Part shown: piece after piece, positions 27,301 to 39,990 of the stretch
Numbering within the stretch: the stretch's first letter is position 1
Layout: the number at the start of each line of letters is the position of its first letter
Source of the DNA: Plecoglossus altivelis
Lineage: Eukaryota; Chordata; Actinopteri; Osmeriformes; Plecoglossidae
Reading direction: 5' to 3'
NCBI GenBank assembly: GCA_036571765.1
Contig: BROE01000022.1
Coordinates: 8,091,575-8,155,574, forward strand
DNA length: 64,000 bases
Position numbers and translations under genes: made by a program
Notes under the pieces: model-generated
Database searches by the model: none
Told to the model about the DNA's origin: nothing
Seen by the model: only the letters and a program-made list of their open reading frames with translations

Positions 27301-30300
27301 CTACATACTAAACAGGCTGGCCTATTGGGTTCCCGGAACATTGGGTCCAAGCCTTAGTGTGTTCTGGGTGGAGACCTGTTGCTGGAGAGAAGCCCTCTGG
27401 CTCGTCCCCAAGTTAACGACTGTTCAACTAAAACCACAGAGAAGCCTTTGTAACTGGGCCCTGTCTCCCTAGGTACCCTGACACAATGGTGGGGCCTATC
27501 TAACATCTATGTATCTATACTCTGTGTAACATGGTGTTTCGTTTAGTCAGCAATACTTCGCAGGCCGGACAGATACAAAACGTGCGATTGTCTGTTGGTC
27601 GGTCGTCCATAACTTTAGCCGGCCAAGCCATTAAATATTAACAGTCCAGTTCACTTCATGATGGGCCTGTCCTTGTTGTCTCTTCTCGCTCCTCCTCTTC
27701 TCCCGCTCTGTGCAGGGTTGGCCGTGGCGATAACTAGTTTGAGTTTGAGCTGTTTACTTCTCCTCTTTCTCACTTTCTTACAGTGCTGGCACTGTTAATT
27801 GCTAACACGGTTAATTGGCAGGGTGTATAAACTGATCTTGTAAAATAAATGAGGTACTCCAGCCCTGTAAATACAGATTTTATAACGAAGGTCGTTCTCA
27901 AACCCTGTATGCAGTAAAAGACCCTGTAAACAGTTTGCTTTTCTCTGTTTGGATTCGGTTCTGCTCTGTTGCTTGCAGCTTCTTTTGTCAGAAGACAGGA
28001 GGTTTGGACTGGATTCCAGAACTTACGCTGACAAACGGCTAGAAGGGCTCAGCACTAAATTAAGCCAGGAAACAGTTGGCATGGCATCCCTAAACGAGGT
28101 CTCTTTGTTAAATATCCAGTGAAATGGGTCCTCAGTTGGAAGGTCTGGAAGCGTTCATCTTCTTGTTGCTGCTGGGTCTTTCCGGGCCCATCTGCCGGTC
28201 CGTGTGACACACAGCTTGGGACTCTGAACTCACCTGCGTCAGTCATCGTTCATGTCTGAGTAGGCTGGAGCAGAGGGCGACTGTGTTGATGGATGGGCCT
28301 ATTGGAGTGAGTGAGTCCCGCGTTGTTGATGCTGGTATGGCATTCCATGAATGACCCAGAGGTTGGAGATCTGTGCTGCGTTCTGCAGGGTGCTGTGTTT
28401 GTGGAATGCTCATATGGCAACATACTGCCTAGGTAGATGTGATATATGAAAACCATGTGTGTGGAATTCTCTGCCTTTCCCCCTCACCGTTGCCACCGGA
28501 CTCGGAACTATCGTGTTCCTCTCCAGGCTGACCCAGCGTCTCAGGCCTGTGGGTGAGAGCTTCCTGGTCCTGTCTGGATGCTGACTTCATACCCCTGATT
28601 AGGTTACTGTGTCACTGGGCTAAACAGCATGCTGGGACTCCTGCTAGGTGATTGGCTTTTTTTTTTGTTAGTCAATAAAAGACAGCTGTATGGACTATGG
28701 GGAGGGCTGGTATGGGATGGCTGGTAGGGGCCCTGTAGTAAACACGGCCAAAGGTTAGCGAAACCCTATTTTTATCAGGTTTTGCTTTACAGCAGTTACA
28801 CAGAATAGACTCTTCATGTTGCTCAACAGCTAGTTAACCTCCAAGACTGTATGTGATGATTTTTTATTTTATTGTGTTATTATAAATATATATATACACA
28901 GTGTATATATAAGTGTTTTGTCACTCAACTTCATCCACACATTCTGACATGTTTTTGTTTTGGTTCTGGTGAGGCCTTCTTCTCTGGGGACTGAGGATAG
29001 TCTTTAATGGCGTCCGAGCAACCATGCTGCTGTTTACTCTGGCCCAGTCAGAGCAGAGTGTAAGAAGGACAGAGGCAGACAGACAGACAGGCAGGCCACA
29101 CTCCACACCCAGCTGTGGCTTCTGTCAGCTGCTCTGTAGCTGGGCTTCACTAGTAGCAGCCTGCTTGGCCCCTACAGAGTGTGTCTGCTGAGCCTCTTAA
29201 CTACAGAGTCCCTCTCTGGAGCCACAGATGCGTCCCTCTCATCAACCATCACCACGTAGCTGCTCAGTTACACCCTGAACTCCCGAAATCTGTGTTGAAA
29301 GTGGTGGTGTATCTACATTTGTACAAAACATTATTGGCGCTATAGTAATGATTTGTTTACCCAGTTTCATTTAGCTGTGTTTTAGTTTTCCCTCCCTCAC
29401 CCACTGGTGTGTGTCAGCAGGTGAGGCAGGGCAGTAGAGGCAGGGCAGCAGAGGCAGGGCAGCAGAGGCAGGGCAGTAGAGGCAGGGCAGCAGAGGCAGG
29501 GCAGCAGAGGCAGGGCAGCAGAGGCAGGGCAGCAGAGGCAGGGCTGCAGAGGCAGGGCTGCAGAGGCAGGGCTGCAGAGGCAGGGCTGCAGAGGAGGTGC
29601 ACCCACTGGTGTGTGTCAGCAGGTGAGGCAGAGCTGCAGAGGAGGTGCACCCACTGGTGTGTCAGCGGGTGAGGCAGGGCAGTAGAGGCAGGGCTGCAGA
29701 GGAGGTGAACCCACTGGTGTGTGACTGTGGAAGCCCCAGAGAGAGCGTTCCTCAGCGTGTTCCCTAGAGATCAAGGGTCAGAGACCGTAGGACTAGGACA
29801 CAATGGTTTGAATAATGAGGTAGCCATGTGAGTGTGTGTGTTTGTGTGTGTGAGAGAGAGAGAGAGACAGAGAGAGACACACAGAGACACACAGAGACAC
29901 ACAGAGACACACAGAGACACACACAGAGAGAGGGAGAGAGAGAGAGAGGGAGAGAGGGAGATAGTAGGTTTAAGTGAGGGGAGAGTGGAGCCTGTGGCGT
30001 AAGTGTGATGGGAGAGGAGGGGGGTCATCTGACCTTGTGTTCGTAGACTCTTTGTCTCTGTCTCGCTGTCTCATCCTATTTCCTAAAGTTTGTACAAATC
30101 CCAAGGCCATGGTGTGCGTGTCTGTCAGGAATTAGGATATCTACAAGGTGATGTAAGTGCAGTCTGATAGACAGTATGGAGAGAATTAGGCTGTTTGTCT
30201 TTTGGTTACATAGAGGGATGACGCAAATTTTAACGTAGTGTTTCATTTAGTGTTTGAGAGGTGAGTGAAGGATGGTCTGTGCGTGTAGATACGTTTATTA

Positions 30301-33300
30301 GGCCACAGCTCCTACGCATGCAACGTACACATGTGAAAACTGTTGGCTGTTTGTGATGGATGCCTCAGTAAGTCTTGAAACGTGTAGCCCCCTGCTGCCT
30401 TACATCTGCTGGGTTTTCTGGGTAACAGTCCAACCGCTGGGCTGCGCACACCAGAAATAGCCTGGCTTTATTCTCCAGACTCGCACGTTCACCCACAAAC
30501 CCTTCTCCCTATAAATACATCTGCAGGCTCGGAGCCTTGTGTTCCCAAACGATGGGCGATGAGGCTAACTGGGACCATGTGTGTGTCTGTGCATGCATGT
30601 GCCTGGCTTGTGCGACTGCTTCAGATGTGCTTTATTGTATCAAAGAGAGAGTTTGTCAAAGGCCCTATATCTTGTCGTGATTACTTGTTTGCAGCATATG
30701 CAACAGTTTATGGCTTCGCCTATCCAAAGAGATCCGTTTTGACAATGCAGCTTATCCTAACTGAATCCCCCTGTTCTGTTATAAAGATGACATGGAAGAC
30801 CAGGGACGGAAAGGGAAAAGAAAGTAGCGTTGGGAATGTAGAGGGATCCTCTGTCTGTGGATGAGATCTTGGCCTGCAGGCCATGTACTCTGGGATTAGT
30901 GGGAGCCAGCGAACTGATAGGTCCACCCAAAGCACGGACAAGTTGAAACGGAGGTTAAAATGTGTCTTGTGTGCCATCTTTAATATTAAGAGTATTTGCC
31001 AAAGGGTGTGAGTTAAGCTTCTGTTTCTTAATAAGACTAAGCAGAAACTCAGGCTCCGTGAGACTAAGCGCTTCATAAAGGGTTTTGGCACAGTGGTTGT
31101 GGAGTAGATTTGTTTGTTGTGAGTTGAACTCGCAGCAATTAGCAAGCCTGGTCTTAGTTAATGTCTGGCAGAAAGATCCTTTATGTTCTCACCACACAGG
31201 GCTTAGAGTTGCTCATTACATGAATTTGAAACCCATCTATTACAAAAATGGTAAACAGAAGGGTTCCTAGCAATAATATTTGTGAAAATACCATTTGTTT
31301 CACCAAGTTGCTGTATTGAGTTTGATGCCGTGTAAGGCTTCTTATACTGGGCTCTTATGAATAGAATACTTATACATATTAGAATTAAGAACCATTCCCA
31401 TCCTGAATGCCTTCCCTGTGTGGTTTAGTGTTGGTGACTAGATGCTACCTGTCCTGCAGCAGGGTTACTGCTTCCCTTATGGCCCCAAGGTAAGGCAAGC
31501 CCCAGACGCTAGTTTAATCTGGGATGAGACTGAACCTGACCGTGACTAAGACCTGGTTGGGTAGAAAATTTGGTCAAATCTTTGGGGGAATTCTCAAGAA
31601 TTGAATTTGTTCAATCGACAGTCGCAAAACCTAATTTCCCTATTTGTCAGATGTGGATGATGAACTCTATCTCTCTCTTTCCTTCCTCTCCCTGTGTTAC
31701 TCGGGCTACTCACCAGATATAGAACTCTTGAAACATTTAGTGAGACGTGACTGAAAAGAGAGCGGTCATGGCTTACATCACCGTGACACTTGTGAGGACC
31801 ACCAGAAGCATATTGTCCTCTGTGTTAGCGGATGGAGGTTAGTTTCAGTAGGCCAAAATCCATGGATGAGGGGGAATAATACCTCACGACTTATACGCTT
31901 ATAGGCTGAAATTGAGCAGTTACGGAGATTGGAGCTGTACTTGAAACCAATCACGTAAGAAAGGTTTCCTTGTTCCTACGTTTACTTAAAGAAATATTTC
32001 CTTTTCTGAAAAGGTACATTTCAGGTACAATAGAGTATTTGATTTTCATTTTGTGGGCTCTGTGTGTTTTGACAACTTACTCGGTACTAGCCTGTCCGTG
32101 GCTCTGTGGAAGTGGGTGGTTCTGGGTGGAGTCTCCGCCTCATGAGTCTCAACAGGTCGTTGGGTCAGGCTGTGGACCAGGACTCTTACCAGAACTGTTG
32201 CTGAAGAAGATATGATGCAGCTGTCCAAATAGCAACTTTTAAGAAGCATAGTATGTAGCCCCAAGGCAACTCCATCAGAGTGCTACAGTAAGCCTCTCTC
32301 CTTTCTCTTTCTCTCTCGCTCGGTCTCTCTTTCTCTGAGGGTTCTGTCTGGTAAACTCTGAGGACCAGACAGGCTTGTCAGGCTGTCTGTTCCTGGTTCT
32401 ATACCTGAACAACAGGAGATCACGTTTACAAGGCCAAGTTGAGGCCTGTTGATGGGAACCTCTCGTAATAGAAGAGGTTTAAAGACTCAAAGTTTCTATT
32501 CAAGTTTAAAAAGTGTGGCGGATCCATGCACGCACACACAAACACTGAGGTTTTGAAACTTGCACACTCAGCAGTCCGTGTAGGCAAAACCACCGGCCAA
32601 AGCACGCAAAAAGCAGCCATTATGTCACAAGCCACAGTCTCTGGTCGAGGTTCTAATCAAAATGAAGGTGGATTTGAAAACTCTGAATCTTCACCGGCTA
32701 CTTTTGACAGTGTGTCGGCTGGTGCTGAGATGTTCTCTAAGTGGCAGAGCGCTGCTGTTACCTGGTGGTGCTTGGAAAAGAATCGCTATTGTCTTTCATC
32801 TCTGCGGAATTTGGCGCGTCAACGCTGCCAGGAAGAGGCTGTCAATGACCGTAGTTACAGTCTGCTGCAGTAATTGTGTCAGTTTTAATGGGTTGAAGAA
32901 CTCTGAATTGTTTTGAAGGTTAAAAGGTTGTGAGTGGGTTCCAGAAATGCAGGCTATATTAAATCTCATTGTCTTTGTTTTTTTTTAAAGCTAGCTGCAG
33001 AAATCATATGAAAGTATAATGTTATGTAACATATCAGATTGACAACAATAGATTGTGATGCTTGTTTAAATTGCGGGATTAGGTCTTGTCCTGATCTCAA
33101 AGGTATTTAGCAGAGCGTACAAGAAAGAGCTTGGCCTGGCCTGCTTACTTGAACAAGCACGCATGTTTCATTCGAAACTTAAATCAGAAGCTGACAGAGT
33201 ATCGGCAGTGGCTGTAGAGCGGAGCCTGGAGGGGAACAAATTACTCGCATCCAATAAACATGAAAAATATAACAGGCACACACTCACGCAAGGTAGAGCC

Positions 33301-36300
33301 AAAATGCAAGGTTGGAACAGCGATACAGCTGGGAACCGTTAGGGACGTGTAATGAATCCGTTTAGCAGCCTGAGTGGGCGACTCACACCTCTGTACTCAC
33401 TCAGTCGTTCGCCCGCTTTGTTATGACAACTCCTAATAGAGCACAGACTGTATGTTCCGGATGAAAGGTATGCGACCCCCCCCCCCCCATCCGCAGGTAT
33501 CAGCCTTTCTGTCAAATCCTACCAGCTTTGTTTTGGTGTGCGTCGGCAGACGTCGCAGAGGAAGCCTACCTCAGGACTCTGCCGGTCTTAGTTGGCCACC
33601 GTACGAACTCTGATCGACTCTCTCACTGCTTTTCAGGATGTAGTTTAAGGATGAGCAGGGGACGACTGTGACGCAACTCTCGCGTAATATGTCTGTGTCA
33701 AAAGGATTGGGCCAGCGGCAGCTGACTGCTTTCATTTAAGAGCAGTGTTGTCCAGTCTTGCTCAGTGTGCCACCGCTTGAAGCTTTGTTTCGCTGGGATC
33801 TTAGTCACCTCTTCAGACATGCCAAATCAGCTGTTTATGGGCGTTCCTACTCCTTCAACCCATCTCTATCTCCTGCTGCGTGCTGAAGAAAGGATTAGTG
33901 TGCATTTAAGCTTAATTTCTGCACCATAAAATAGTTCTGTATTTTCACTTCAAGCTGTTCGTCTATGGTAGAATTTAGTTTGGTGTGGCTATACAGCAGC
34001 AACATCCTCATAGCCTTGAGTCATACTAAGACCCCAGTGCCTTGTATACTCCCAACTGGGCTGGTACATGATCATACTGGGTGTTTTCCTAGCAGAGACA
34101 TATAAAGGACACACCTAATAGACATGGCTGAACCGCTAGCCATTATAACATAGTGTAACCCTTTACTGCGGCCACTCGAATACAAATCCCTTAGCCAGCT
34201 CTTTGTGACAGCACAAAAAAAAGCCTAAGCAATAAAATCTAATTAAAAAAACATATGATTAAATTGTGTGGTTATAGCGATATTGTTCTGCCATCTAATC
34301 CGTCTTTAAAGTCAGCGTTCCAAACACTTCTCAAGCACTAGGGTACTATAATGGATTGAATGAGTACTATAATAGATTGATCTGAATCTTGGTTCTAATC
34401 CATGAACCAGTCCACATCCTGCTCTTAGCCTGTATAAGTTTGAGGTGTTTCCATTTTGCAATGTTCCATAATATACACACCACATCGTATCCTTGGCTCA
34501 CCTAAACACAAAAAGAAAAGTTGCCCCCAAAAATGTAAAGTATTTGTAACACAAATAGTATTCCTCCAAGGTGAGTCCCTATCCGCTGTCCGGAGAGCAG
34601 GAAACGGATGCCTGCTTCCTGTTGCATATAGGGCCCTGGAAGTCAGAGGGTATGTTTTCCATTGGAAGGGAGTAGCAGACGCAAATACACACACACACAC
34701 ACACACACACACCACTGACACGGGTCAGTGCCCTCAGATCCTCTGAAGGAGAGGTCTTGGTTTCAGCTTGGGGAGGGAGAGCCCTCACCCTTTACTGCCA
34801 CTTGTCAGTGTAACTATCAAGGGCCAGAAAGCTGCTATGTCACAGAGGTTGTTGACTTCTCCACGCCTGTGATCCTGCGCTCTGCAGGGGACTTTGCAAC
34901 TGAGCCTGACCGTGTGAACAGACCACACTTAGTTTGATCGCACATCGCTGGCATCGCACAAGTCTGTTCCTGCGCGCTGACCGTCTGTCACCTCGGTGAT
35001 CTCGTGGCAGGAGTTTTCACTCGGGTGTTTGCAGGAGTTTTCACTCGGGTGTTTGCGTGAGCTTCCCTCTCCCCATTGTTGAAAAACAACATCAGAGCGA
35101 AAGTGGCGAGTGAAAAGCAAGGCGTCTACAGCGGACGCCTTTGCCCAGCTGCTGCAGCTGTGTAGTGTTGTTAGGCTGTTTGACAGAGGACACAGCTGAA
35201 CACAATCAATTGACCCCCCTAACCTTCTCTCTTTCTCTCTCTCTCCCCCCCCCCATTCTTTCTTTCCTTTTCTGTGCCGTGAGAAGAACATGGATGGTGA
35301 GTCAAGCAGTTTTCGGAGACAGGCAGACAGGAACTATTTAGAAACCAACCCAGGCCAGCAGTGGTGGCTCTTTCCAGACTCCTCAGACAGAAATAACTCC
35401 TTAAGGAAACACTCTGTTTATTTTTGGGGGCCTCTTCTAAAACGACCCACGTCTGTTTACCCTGTCTCTGTTTTAAAGCTGAACCCCACCCCCGTTCCTC
35501 TCGTTCATACCGCACACATCATCTTACGTCCAGTAAGACAAGCCCACTTTACAGAAAGGCGTCGTTCACTCTGAGGCACGCTTATCCAGAATTCCAGCGC
35601 CTCTTTTTGACACCGGAAATGGATCCGACCCCAAAGTGAGCCACGCTGATCTAGTTCCTGTTCCGTACGTCACCCAGCAGTTTCCCGCATCCTAAGGGAG
35701 AAGCGCCCCAGTGCTGAAGAAGGTGGAGTTCTCTCACACCAAGCTGCCACTTTAGGACAGACTTAATTACCCCTGCACAGAGATTTAGACAGGATAGATG
35801 GTGGTCTCCTCCAGCCTTTGTTTGTCTCTGCCTTTTATTTTTGCCCTCTTCTCTGTCAGTCTGTCTGTCTGTCTCTCTCAGCATTGCTCTCTGTTGCCAA
35901 GGGAGGGATTGTTTGGCCACAGTTGCAGTGATGTAAAGGGTGCAGTGACCTACATCCACTCAGCAGACAGAAAGAGAGCGAGCGAGACTCAGCAGAGCTT
36001 AACTGGACACATGGCCCTAGCTAGCCTTTCCATGTTCACTCCCCCTATTCCCATACCTATTATGTATCTGGCTGAAGCGCAGAATGTGCCGAGCCAGGGC
36101 ATACAGTAGCTTCTCCATGTGGTTACAATGGTCACGCCTTCTAAGCCCCATGTGATCTGGGTAAGGGTCAGGGAAAAATGTGAAGGAACCACATACTGCG
36201 AAGGAATAGAATACAGGAATAGAAGTGAGTCCTGACCTCTCTCCCACACCCCTCTGACCCTCCCCACCCACCCCTCTCGTCACTGCGTCTGTTTACCTCA

Positions 36301-39300
36301 ATGTGTGATCTCACGGCCGGAATAGTTGTCATAACGACCCAGAAATGAGAGGCTGCTCAGTAACAGTGGGTGTGATCCATAACACACTAGTGCCCATGCG
36401 CCAGACATCTGGTTGTAGGCGTGAGGGGTATTTGGTGATGATTACAGAATGGGAGTTTACATACTGACCGGTGTTGGTATTTTGTTTTATGTCCTCCCAA
36501 ATTGAGAACAGAAGAATGATCTGCTTATATGTCCAACTGAGCATTTGATTTATATAAACTGGATTTTTACACAACCATTGATAGTGCCCTCATTTCAGTA
36601 AATTCTGTCGCGAAACCGGAATACTCTTTACTAAACAGGTCTGAGGGCATGGGGTTCCTGACTGTGGTCTTGTATCAATGCTGGATGAAAGGCAGGAAAT
36701 GGATGTGATGTAATCAGAGGAAGGGCTTTCTTGTTATGTACACAAACACACATGCTGACGAGCATGGGTCTCCAAGAAACTAGTCCTGTCAGATACAAAA
36801 TAACCAGTCAACAGAGTGGAACCCTCAGAGCTCCTTTCCCATGAGGCGGTGGTGTGTCTCGGTCTCTCTGTGACTCAGGCCAGGAGAGGTCAGGACTAGG
36901 GAGGTGGCTGACGGCGAAGCTGTGCCAGTGTCTGGGCTGTTGACAGCCTCCGCTGGCCCTCTGGGTTTGGGTGTGCCGTTCCGATCATCCGCAGGGATTC
37001 ATCTGAGTGGTCTCAACTTTTCCACCTCCTTGAAAATGGATTGTAGTCTTTATTTCCTGCACTCTGACTTTTGCATGTCACATATTCTGTATTTCATTTG
37101 GCAAGAGATTTGAAAGAATGTAGGTCAGTGTTTCTTTGCTGCATGCAAAAGATAACTTGATTTTGAATTCTACAGTAATAGACAGAACTTTGAATAAAAG
37201 CTTTCCTTATCTTTTTTTGAGAAAAAAACTTTAACTCATATAAATAACTTTCCCCTGTTCTTCTACATAGATTCTTCTGTAATGGATTATTCTAGCTGAC
37301 TGTCCTTTGTCCATATTTTGAACAAAGAACATCCACTCACTGACAGATAGCAGTGATTACATTAGTGAGCATCCGCCATCGCCCTGCCAGTCTGCATCCA
37401 TCTCCACCATGAACCAGGATGCCCTGGAATTTATTATCTCGACCAATCAGAAACAGCGACGGCTGATGGTAGCCCCATAGACACACTGCCGTACCACAGC
37501 TGTTGTGAAACTATGGGATTGGCATTGGTAAAACCCTTGATGTCATTCCCTTTAAGGTAATTATAAAGCAGATGAATTTAAGTTCTCCTTAAAGTACCTA
37601 ATCCCCAAAGAATTCTCCTGACTGAGACCGACACCTGGATTACATTAAAGCTGCTAGACCAGACCAGAGTTCTCTCTTCTCTCCTCTTTGAAATTCTCAT
37701 GCAATACACAGTTTGTATTCCCTCAGTAACTCTGTTGGAAGAAGATGTGCTTCTACTTTTCAACCTTCGACAGCCTTGGCTTGGCCGGTCCATAAACCTA
37801 GCTACATCGCTTTTAATCTGTGTGTGATGTGTATGTCATTGACCTCTGATGGTGTGACTGAGCTGTCACCAAATATCTGGGCCCCCGTCTGTCACTCTCC
37901 AGCTTCCAGCTGTGGTGTGGCTCAGTTCAAAGAACTGGGCTGGTTGTCCTCTGGAGTTAGTCGCTGGCCTGGTTCTCTGGGCCTCGGCCTTAGCCTGAGT
38001 GTCTGGGGCTGGACCTCTGGGGCCCGGGTCAGGATTTGGGCCTCTGGGAAATGGAGTAGTTACAGAACTAGCCTTCAAACTATTTTGTATTTTTTTAAAT
38101 GACAAACAAAGCTCCTTTGCATGGTGGCTGTACACTTGTCAAACTGTTATAGGATGTTATGTCAGACATAAAGGGACTGTACAAGGCCTTGCCATCTATC
38201 TTCCCTTTCAGCGTATGTTCAACAACATTTGAAAGTGAATGAATGTCTTCATTGTGGGGTCTTCAACAACTGGTGTGTATCGAACTTCCAGCTGTCCCAC
38301 CCTCCGTCAAGGCCTCCCCTTGTCTCAGAGTAGTGTGGCAGCGCTGGGAGATCTTTGCCAGTGGACCACTGAGACGAATCAGTGTTTGAATAAGGATTAT
38401 CGCCCCTGCTACAGTGTGACATCACAACCCCAGGCATCGCCCGGCTTGTGTGGCTTTAGATAATAAATTCAATGTTTTTAAAGCATTCGCTATTTGTACA
38501 TATATACACAGAATTGAATGTGTGATTTGCAAGCAGTGATTGACAAATCTTTTTTAACCAATTGCTGGTACTTCTGTACTATGTATTAAAAATATTGTGT
38601 ACATACAAACATTGACAAGCATCATCTCCAGCTGGCAGGCCTCAGAATGTTAAATTACCGATTACTAAAAGACAGAATCGTGTTTTCATTTAAAGATAAA
38701 GCTGCATTTGTTTTAGAATATGGTCAAAGCAGAATGTAATGGATGTATACGTGTCTTTTGGGTGTTACTTTGCAAATTTTCCTCCACTTAACCTCTACTC
38801 TCCTCCTCGTCCTCCTCCTCCCCCTCCTCCTCCTGCTCCTCCTGCTCCTCCTGCTCCTCCTGCTCCTCCTGCTCCTCCTGCTCCTCCTGCTCCAGGCCAC
38901 GGGGAGTGTCACTGCGGGGAGTGTAAGTGTCATGCGGGCTACATCGGAGACAACTGCAACTGCTCCACAGAGACATCCTCCTGCATGTCAGATGACGGGC
39001 AGACATGCAGCGGGCGTGGCCACTGTGTGTGCGGACGCTGCCAGTGTACTGAGCCCGGAGCCTTTGGAGACACCTGCGAGAAATGCCCCACATGCCCTGA
39101 TGCCTGTGGCACCAAGAGGTACTGCAGGCCACAGGAGCTTAACACCACACCTGGCTTCCACACCTATGCCCTACTGTTTGAATTCACTAGAACTATGTGC
39201 TTATCACCATCAAATGCAAAGCATCTAGAGTCATCTATTGCACTTAATGTGTATATTTCAGAATTAAAGCTTGAGTGTAGAGATCTTCTGAAGAGAGTGA

Positions 39301-39947
39301 GTGATGGAGTAGCTATGCCCCAACGAGTTGCTAGCTTGGCCTAAACTCAGCCTCCATAACATTTCAGTCAAGGTCATAGGTAGAAGATCTTCGCTAACTC
39401 TATCGCTGGAAGGACATCAGGAAAACAGTTAAGATAATTCCCATTCCACTGTGTGTCAGAACTGCGGACTGGTCGAGGTCAGCGTGCTGTCATTGACTAA
39501 GCCCTTAAAACCTCCTACTCACACACGGCTCCTTAACTGAGGTAAAAGGGTGCCCTTTGAGCCTTGAACTCTGACCCGACCTGAGAGCCGGTCACCGTGA
39601 TTCCCGACTGGGAACCCGTCAAATGTTTTGAGTTAAGGCGACCGTGTCTAATGATCCTGTGGATGTCCCTCCTCCTGCAGGGAGTGTATCGAGTGTCGGC
39701 TCTTCAGCACTGGACGACTCGCCGACAACCAAACCTGCCAGCGTCTGTGTAAGGACAAGATCATCACAGTGGAAACTCTCAGTGAGTACCACCCTCCCCT
39801 TGCACATACACACACACATCATGTCGTATCTGTACCCTCTACACTCCCTGTTGATTAGTTCCTTCTGTAAAGCCTCACCGTAACATAACATCCTATTCTG
39901 CTGCATGTTGAAAGTGACCTACTCTAAACTCCTCAGATCCTTCTGTG

Positions 39948-39990
<43 letters not shown>

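Larger units (their letters stand above)
26352..38895 (+). other. itgb5: itgb5 intron 10 (12.5 kb), largest intron in the window
   Basis: It runs from TCAG|gtgaga to ctcctgctccag. It splits the EGF-like region, with ILCS on one side and GHGECHCGECKC on the other. It contains a nested minisatellite (29397-29725), a compound GT/GA/ACAC microsatellite (29828-29960), a (CA)n tract (34686-34713), a duplicated 24-bp unit (35008-35055) and a long pyrimidine repeat at its 3' end. No exon of another gene is recognised on either strand. Confidence 0.75.

Noticed and set aside
29397..29672. Open frames on both strands rich in RQGSRGRAAEAG or LCSPASAALP
   Set aside because: These are translations of the 14-bp minisatellite, which stays open because 14-bp units cycle through three frames without stops.
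38739..39344. 201-codon frame covering the proline/alanine repeat and itgb5 exon 11
   Set aside because: The upstream part is the pyrimidine tract of the intron. The downstream part reads through the exon 11 donor. Only 38896-39118 is coding.
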